Of a stretch of DNA of 64,000 bases, positions 58,704-64,000 are shown piece after piece. Numbering within the stretch: the first letter of the stretch is position 1; every line of letters starts with the position of its first letter. The translations under genes were made by a program, and so were the position numbers. The stretch is taken from positions 150,915,323 to 150,979,322 of the forward strand of contig CM048745.1 in NCBI GenBank assembly GCA_026315105.1. The letters run 5' to 3'. This stretch comes from Locusta migratoria. Lineage: Eukaryota; Arthropoda; Insecta; Orthoptera; Acrididae. The notes under the pieces were generated by a model. That model was not told the DNA's origin. It made no database searches and saw nothing but the letters and a program-made list of their open reading frames with translations.

Positions 58704-59410
58704 ATTACTCAACACAATTCAAAAGTAATAGTAGTGTGGGTAGTTACAAACGTTGTAGAAAGGAATATATATTGTAGTATAACATTGTACACTACTGGTT
58801 CCTAGCTCGACCCAAGATATTAAAATAGTTTATTTTATAAGGGGTTTGACGCTGTGTGAGCAACTACTGTCAAACAGAATTTATTTCCGTAGGTTTTGGC
58901 GTATGAATATGGGCTCACTTGTATAAAGTAAAAGGACTAAAAACTGCCATGGAAGAAAGAAGCTCTGTAACCTCTGTTTTATATGTAATAGTAATAGTCA
59001 TTATTAATTGAATTACCATTCTAAATACATCATAATTAATCATGTCAAGCTAATGTAGTAGCTTAGTTCAGAATGTAATAAAATTATGTATAACCTTAAA
59101 GAACAGTTCGTCTTTCATCAGTATAACTAAGGAATCAATTTCCAAATTTTCTAATAATAGTTCAGAATGTAATAAAATTATTTATAATCTTAAAGAAGAG
59201 TTCGTCTTTAATCAGTATAACTAGGAATCAATTTTTAAATGTTCTAATAATTTGATGAAGACAACTTCGGAGACGAGTCGCATCTTCAGATATTATTTCT
59301 CTTAGCAGAGGGCACGGACTAGCTGGAACATCTTAACTTCAGTATATTCATACTTAAGGACTAATCATGCTAAAGGATATTATACTGCCGAAATATTTAA
59401 GAAAACACAC
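58704..59410. repeat. intronic stretch with a 94-bp tandem duplication
   Basis: TAGTTCAGAATGTAATAAAA begins at 59064 and again at 59158; the two copies differ at a few sites. The rest is AT-rich without features. Confidence 0.7.
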
Positions 59411-59608
59411 GCCGGCCGCGGTGGCCGAGCGGTCTGGGCGCGCCAGTCACGGTCTTCACGGCCGCTACGGTCGGGGGTTCGGATCCCCCCTCAGGCATGG
59501 ATATTTGAGCCGCATTTAGTATAAGCTAGTTCATAATTAGTTTGTAAGTTTAGGGACTGATGTCCCCGTAGTTAAGTCCCAAAAACTATACAAACATTTG
59601 AACATTTT
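59411..59608 (+). mobile_element. tRNA-derived SINE (family 1)
   Basis: GCCGGCCGCGGTGGCCGAGC head, B box GGTTCGGATCC, full tail ending CATTTGAACATTTTT. Confidence 0.93.
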
Positions 59609-59639
59609 TGAATTGAAAATTAGTCTCTGTTAGAAATTA

Positions 59640-61045
59640 ATATTTATTTCTTTTTAACGCGTTTCGCGCTTTTGGCGCATCATCAGGACACTGTAACAAG
59701 AAAAATATATAAATGTCAGTTTCATGCCGCGGACCTATCCACTACAATATAATATTAGGAAACAATTAATTAGAGGCGTGAACATACCTCAGAAACAACT
59801 GAATGGAATTAGTTGGCGTAAAAGGACACGAAGCTCAGCATTTAGGATTGGGTAAAATCTGAGGATTTAATCCAAAGCGTCGTCATGAGTTATAAGAGGT
59901 GGGACAAAAAGTTTCTAAAGTGGAAGTCAGAGAATTTAAAAAACAATCGTGAATGGACAGTGGTAATCAGATCGATTGTGGAGATGTATAACTTACCACA
60001 TCAGCAGTGTTGTGTTGGATAGGTCTGCGTTCACACAATGAATATCAATACATCACTTTATCAAACGTAACTGCGCGTACAGCTGATGGTCATGTGACGT
60101 GAGGTACCGGATTATAGTTATAGCAAACGCCGCTAGGCGACGCTGATAAACGTCAGTATGCCTAACTAAGATTTGGGCGCTGGTAAACGCCGGTATGCGT
60201 AAATGCGTAACTAAGATTTGGACGGCTAAATTTGAATGATGAAATCGATCACATGGTTGCAAATTATTAAAGTATGGAATTAATAACAATGGATGGTAGT
60301 AATGAAGTGTAATATTGATATGTAAATCAGTTTGGATGACAGTTATTAATATTATATTATCAATATTACTGATATGTAAATCAGATCGGATGACAATTAT
60401 TAATATTACATGATCAATATTACTGATATGTAAATCAGATTTGATGACAGTTATTAATATGACATTACAATATTACTGATATCAATATTACACTTCATTA
60501 CTACCATCCATTGTTATTAATTCCATACTTTAATAATTAGCAACCTTGTGATCGATTTTACCATTCAAATTTAGCCGTCCAAATCTTAGTTACGCATTTA
60601 CGCATACCGGCGTTTACCACCGCCGCCTAGCGGCGTTTGGTATAATCCGGTACCTCACATCACATGACTATCAGCTGTCTGCGCAGTTACTTTTGATAAA
60701 TTGATGTGTCGATATTCATTCAGTGAACACGGACCTATTCAACACAACGCTGCTGATGTGGTAAGTTATACATATCCACACTTGCTCTACTTACCACTGT
60801 CCATTCACGATTTTTTTTAAATTCTCTAACTTCCATTTTAGGAACTTTTTGTACCACCTCTTATAACTCTTCACGATGCTTTTGATTAAATTATCACATT
60901 TTATCCAGTCCAAAATGCTGAGCATCGTGTGCTTTTACGCCAATTAATGCCATCCAGTTGTTTCTGAGGTATGTTCACGCCCCCAATTCATTGTTTCCTG
61001 ATATTGTAGTGGATAGGTCCGCGGCATGAATCTGACATTTGTATA
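59640..61045. mobile_element. 1.3-kb foldback element with hammerhead-like left end
   Basis: Arms of about 600 bp face each other. The outer ends TTTCATGCCGCGGACCTATC (59730) and GGATAGGTCCGCGGCATGAA (61011) are inverses; inner pairs include CTTACCACATCAGCAGTG / CTGCTGATGTGGTAAG and CGCCGCTAGGCGAC / CGCCTAGCGGCG. The loop has three copies of a ~53-bp unit TGATATGTAAATCAG (60317, 60370, 60424). A hammerhead-like core lies beyond the left arm (59662-59686); the right arm is cut at 61045. It encodes nothing recognisable. Confidence 0.8.
59662..59686 (-). ncRNA. hammerhead-ribozyme-like core
   Basis: On the - strand CTGATGA (59680-59686), then T, then GCGC-CAAAA-GCGC (a 4-bp helix II), then GAAA (59662-59665) followed by CGCGTT, which could form a very short helix III. 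All invariant core bases are present. The single T between CTGATGA and helix II is unusual. Helix I pairing is not evident. Very short helix III is a reported property of PLE hammerheads, but activity here is untested. Confidence 0.5.
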
Positions 61046-61830
61046 TTGGCCCACTTTAGGGTACGGTAGTAACACTAAAAGTGGGCCTTTGTGATCTTTT
61101 GACAGCTCGAAATTTAAATGAAAATAACGGCTTAACTATTCATGTGACATGAAAATTGAATAACCGAATTTGTAGAGGAGAAAATTCTCTACAACTTTAC
61201 TCTCTTATGTTTTTTTCATATCTCGTATCGTTTCAGAGATATTTGGAAAAATAACGGCGATTTTGGGATGTCTGTCTGTCCGTCTGTCCGTAAACGTGTT
61301 CCCTGTTTTTAAGACGAACCGTTCAACCGATCAGCGCCAAATTTTACAGACATGATTGTAGGCCGCCAGAGACCAGAAACTACCTTTTTCAAATTTTCGG
61401 ACGATAAATACGGTAGTAATATAAAAAAGCCGTTTGTAATATAATTGTAATTGCAAACGAATCATTAATATGACACGAAAATTGAATAACCTAATTGGTA
61501 GAGGGGAAAATTCTCTACAACTTATCTCCCTTATGTTTTTTTCATATCTCGTATCGTTTGAGACATATTTGCAAAAATAACGGAGATTTGACATCCTCCA
61601 TTGAATTAACGAAAACCAGCCGCTCGGAGATGTCACATCACATTCCTCGCGTATTTGATGATTTTCTTATTGTAACTTACACGTTGTCATATCAAAGCAA
61701 CGGCGCACTGAGGAATTAATAAAAACACATCGTTCTTCGTACGATAAATGATAATCTAATGTCTACAAATGCCATATTAGCATCAGTTAACAACGGCCAT
61801 CAATAGTATGAGATTAAAGGACACATCTTT
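61046..61830. repeat. two diverged direct repeats of about 120 bp
   Basis: GAAAATTGAATAACC and TCTCTACAACTT, then TTTTTTTCATATCTCGTATC and AAAATAACGG, occur at 61143-61265 and again at 61472-61592, an offset of 329 bp. A (TCTG)n-like run lies at 61269-61292. No gene. Confidence 0.7.
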
Positions 61831-61837
61831 TGATGGA

Positions 61838-61915
61838 TAGCCGTAGCGTAGTGGGCAAGGTGTTGGACTATAACGCTAAAGGTCGGTGGTTCGGAACTGG
61901 CCGCTAGCTAAATTT
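61838..61915 (+). tRNA. tRNA-like sequence (pseudogene or SINE head)
   Basis: GTAGCGTAGTGGGC matches box A and GGTTCGGAACTGG approximates box B, about 40 bp apart, with an anticodon-like loop CTATAAC. It is followed by a T run that could stop Pol III. Acceptor pairing (AGCCGTAGC against GGCCGCTAGC) is poor, so a functional tRNA is unlikely. It could be the head of another SINE. Confidence 0.4.
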
Positions 61916-62133
61916 TTTTTTTCCTAAAGGGGTTTCAGACACTCTTGTTAATTATTTTTTTATTATATAGATTATTATTAGAGTCCAAAATGTTTGCAAA
62001 AACTTATAAAACTTCAAATCTAAAGTGGGCCGTAAAACATGTCAGTGCGAATTTTTTCCCCTGTTACTGTATTCTTATGATGCGACAAAAAGAAATAAAT
62101 ATTATAATTTGCACCAGAGACTACTTTTCAATT

Positions 62134-62426
62134 CAGTAGCGTAACCAGGACTTGGCTTTTGGGGGGGATAGATCTGCTTGAGCAAAATTTTAGTTAGTTT
62201 CCAAACAAACTACCATCTACCACTCCCATTGAAGAAACTAATTCACTCCCATCCAATGAAAGATTAAGTAAAACACCCCAAGCTTTCAATCTTTACCTTT
62301 ACCAGATTGCTGTTATACGATTTATTTATTTATTTTATTTTTTTACTTTTTTTTTTTTTTTGTTGGTGGTTCTGGGGGGGGGGGGTTCTATCCCACTCAT
62401 CCCCCCCCCCCATAGTTACGCCACTG
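62134..62426 (-). mobile_element. hAT-type MITE with 8-bp target duplication, copy 2
   Basis: Same family as 53643-53938 but reversed: it starts CAGTAGCGTAACCAGG and ends TAGTTACGCCACTG. TTTCAATT flanks it exactly (62126-62133 and 62427-62434). G, C and T runs have expanded in the body. Confidence 0.95.
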
Positions 62427-62578
62427 TTTCAATTCAAATATGGGTTCACTGTTGCTACACCAGGCCAAGGTACTCTGGAGTAACGTATTTGAACATTTGA
62501 AAACACACGGTGACAGTACAATATAATTCATGTAATGTAATGTAATGTAATGTATGCTGTGTGGTGTTGTGTTCACAG

Positions 62579-62724
62579 TGCCGGGCAGACTGGTGGCCAG
62601 CTCTTGCGACTCTGCAGCCGAGAGTTTGAGCAAGGAGCTGGAGCTGTACCTGACCCCAGGAGTCACCACGCGCATGCGCATTCAGCCGCAGTACCTGTCC
62701 CCAGGAGACGTCGTCACTATCCAG
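62579..62724 (+). CDS. third coding exon of the unrecognised secreted or membrane protein
   Basis: Acceptor GTGTTCACAG precedes 62579 and a perfect donor GTAAGT follows at 62725. The split codon G|TG gives Val, then PGRLVASSCDSAAESLSKEL, ELYLTPGVTTRMRIQ and PQYLSPGDVVTIQ; the exon ends in phase 0. GC-rich with no stop. The closing part (TPGVTTRMRIQPQYLSPGD) has the spacing of strands and turns seen at the start of immunoglobulin-like or other beta-sandwich domains, but that is only a guess. Further exons must lie to the right, beyond the window. Confidence 0.75.
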
Positions 62725-62839
62725 GTAAGTGGACACCTCTTCCTGCAACGCCAGCGGGCGCAGCCACACGACCAAGAGAGTTTTTAATTTAACTCTTGTT
62801 CTTGCAAGTATGTTCGAATGTCTGTAAATCTATCGGTAA

Positions 62840-62894
62840 ATCTATCAGTCCGTAGCTTACAAACTACTTAAACCTAGGTAATCTAACCTAAGGA

Positions 62895-62952
<58 letters not shown>

Positions 62953-63041
62953 ATGCCCCAGGGAGACTAGAACCTCCACGGCGAGCAACCGCGCGCTCCG
63001 CAGCGAGATGCTTTAGACCGCTCGGCTACTCCACCGCGGCT
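62840..63041 (-). mobile_element. SINE (family 1 variant) with expanded (CA)n
   Basis: On the - strand: GCCGCGGTGGAGTAGCCGAG head, decayed B box, GGGCATGG, a (TG)n run of about 26 units (62898-62951), then the GTCCTTAGG tail. It lies about 115 bp after the exon 3 donor. Confidence 0.85.
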
Positions 63042-63197
63042 ATACAGATTGAATAACATTGGGGAAAGGCTACTACCCATAGTCCCTTCCCAGACAGTGC
63101 TTTCCTTTCGTGCCTGTCGACTGCTGTATCTGTACTAGTTGTAAACAAACTTCTGTTCCCTATATTTTACTCCTGCTGACTTTGGAATTCTAAGGAC

Positions 63198-63251
<54 letters not shown>

Positions 63252-63570
63252 CCCCAGGGAGGACTCGAACCTCCACGGCGAGCAACCGCGCGCTCCACAG
63301 CCAGGTGCTTTAGACCGCGCGGCTACTCCACCGCGGCTATACAGATTGAATAACATTGGGGAAAGGCTACAACCCTTAGTCCCTTCCAAGACAATGCTTT
63401 CCTTTCGTGCCTGTCGACTGCTGTATCTGTACTAGTTGTAAATAAACTTCTGTTCCCTATACTTTACTCCTGCTGACTTTGGAATTGGAAAGAGTGTATT
63501 CCAGTGAACACTGTCAAAAGCTCTCTTCAAATCTACAAACGCTAGAAATATTTGTCTCTCGTCAGTCTAA
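63041..63570 (-). pseudogene. RTE-type LINE fragment, partly duplicated in tandem with a SINE
   Basis: TATACAGATTGAATAACATT and the following ~150 bp occur at 63041 and 63338 (period 297 bp). They correspond to the - strand RT region around LSPMLFNLY of the element at 47190-50480. Between them lies a SINE head with its own (CA)n run (63198-63249). The second copy continues to about 63570 (TGTCAAAAGCTCTCTTCAAA). Confidence 0.75.
63196..63337 (-). mobile_element. SINE 5' part with (CA)n, within the tandem duplication
   Basis: The same head as the SINE at 62840-63041 (GCCGCGGTGGAGTAGCCG on the - strand; B box GGTTCGAGTCC better preserved here), joined to an expanded (CA)n of about 26 units. Confidence 0.8.
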
Positions 63571-63574
63571 GATA

Positions 63575-64000
63575 CGAGGCGCGTCCAGAAAGTAAGATCC
63601 GTTTCAATTTATCTCCGCTGCAGCGCTGCGATTGCAGTTCCGCACATGCGCTGTAGACGATGTGTATCAAGGAGAAGAACGTGCGCCATTTGGAGATCGC
63701 TGTCAGTTACTTACGTTTGCTGTGCTTGTTTGAAATGTCGGCGTTGATTAAAAATCCCGCCGCCTGTGAAATCAGGTCGGTGATTCGGTTTCTGAATGCG
63801 AGGAAAGTGAAACCAAGTGAAATTTATCGGCAAATTTGCGATGTTTACGGACCAAATGCGATTAGTGATTCGATGGTGAGAAGATGGGTCCGACAGTTCA
63901 ATGGCGGGCGTAGTGATGTGCACGATGAAGAACGAAGTGGGTGTCCACCTTTGGTTACAGAAGAACTGGTTCATACCATTGATGACAAGATCCAGGAAAA
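63575..64000 (+). mobile_element. mariner transposon, left end, running off the window
   Basis: The terminal sequence CGAGGCGCGTCCAGAAAGTA follows TA (63573-63574), typical of mariner ends. The coding sequence starts 160 bp further in (next entry). No disruption is seen within the window. Confidence 0.88.
63735..64000 (+). CDS. mariner transposase, N-terminal 88 residues, open to the window edge
   Basis: From ATG at 63735 the frame is open for 88 codons and off the edge: ACEIRSVIRFLNARKVKPSE, IYRQICDVYG, MVRRWVRQFNGGRSDVHDEE and RSGCPPLVTEEL. This is the two-HTH DNA-binding region of mariner transposases with the linker between the HTH units; the catalytic domain would lie to the right. Unlike every other transposase in the window it has no frameshift or stop in the visible part, so it may be relatively young. 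Whether it is complete cannot be judged. Confidence 0.9.
   Translation, partial: MSALIKNPAACEIRSVIRFLNARKVKPSEIYRQICDVYGPNAISDSMVRRWVRQFNGGRSDVHDEERSGCPPLVTEELVHTIDDKIQE

Noticed and set aside
62550..62792. Alternative + frame overlapping exon 3 (80 codons)
   Set aside because: It is out of frame with exons 1 and 2; the frame used by exon 3 joins exon 2 in phase and ends at a perfect GTAAGT donor.

Overview
This window looks like a piece of a very large, repeat-rich insect genome, most likely an orthopteran (grasshopper or locust type). That assignment is an inference. It rests on the abundant tRNA-derived SINEs, the RTE, jockey-like, mariner, Tc1 and Penelope-like elements, a short mitochondrial ND4 insert that reads through in the invertebrate mitochondrial code, and a single gene whose short GC-rich exons are separated by 20-24 kb introns full of transposons. 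There are no prokaryotic operons, CRISPR arrays, rRNA genes or convincing functional tRNA genes.

Layout. Positions 1-17940 are the right-hand end of a satellite array: 122 head-to-tail copies of a 147-bp monomer, entering from outside the window. It has higher-order structure; two tandem 5,144-bp blocks of 35 monomers each (about 6726-11870 and 11871-17014) share the same private variants, including the same 1-bp deletion. The array stops about 125 bp upstream of the start codon of the only host gene I can support. That gene is on the + strand and has three exons here: 18066-18231, 42470-42610 and 62579-62724. The splice phases are compatible throughout, and together they encode the first 151 residues of a probable secreted or membrane protein with an N-terminal hydrophobic segment. 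I do not recognise the family, and the gene continues beyond the window.

Intron 1 (18232-42469) holds SINEs with clear target-site duplications, inverted-repeat Penelope-like elements (PLEs), a mariner and a Tc1 relic, a foldback SINE pair, a PIF/Harbinger element with TAA duplications, LINE fragments, a long foldback element, and a nested stack at 33360-38890 in which a LINE carries a mitochondrial insert, SINEs and a PLE that is itself interrupted. It also has a full-length dead Tc1-like element (39009-40345) and a LINE on the - strand (40490-42185). Intron 2 (42611-62578) holds two LINE fragments, a nearly complete RTE-type element on the - strand (47190-50480), three mariner relics, hAT-type MITEs with 8-bp duplications, two more PLE-like inverted pairs, a decayed LINE carrying a (TA)n tract and a foldback MITE, and a 1.3-kb foldback at 59640-61045. 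Downstream of exon 3 lie a tandemly duplicated SINE/LINE segment and the intact 5' half of a mariner gene that runs off the right edge.

Most transposon genes here are broken. The features of most interest are the 147-bp satellite with its 35-mer higher-order repeat abutting a gene start, and the recurring hammerhead-ribozyme-like cores at the outer ends of inverted PLE-type repeats. All similarity calls come from reading motifs by eye; no database search was possible.
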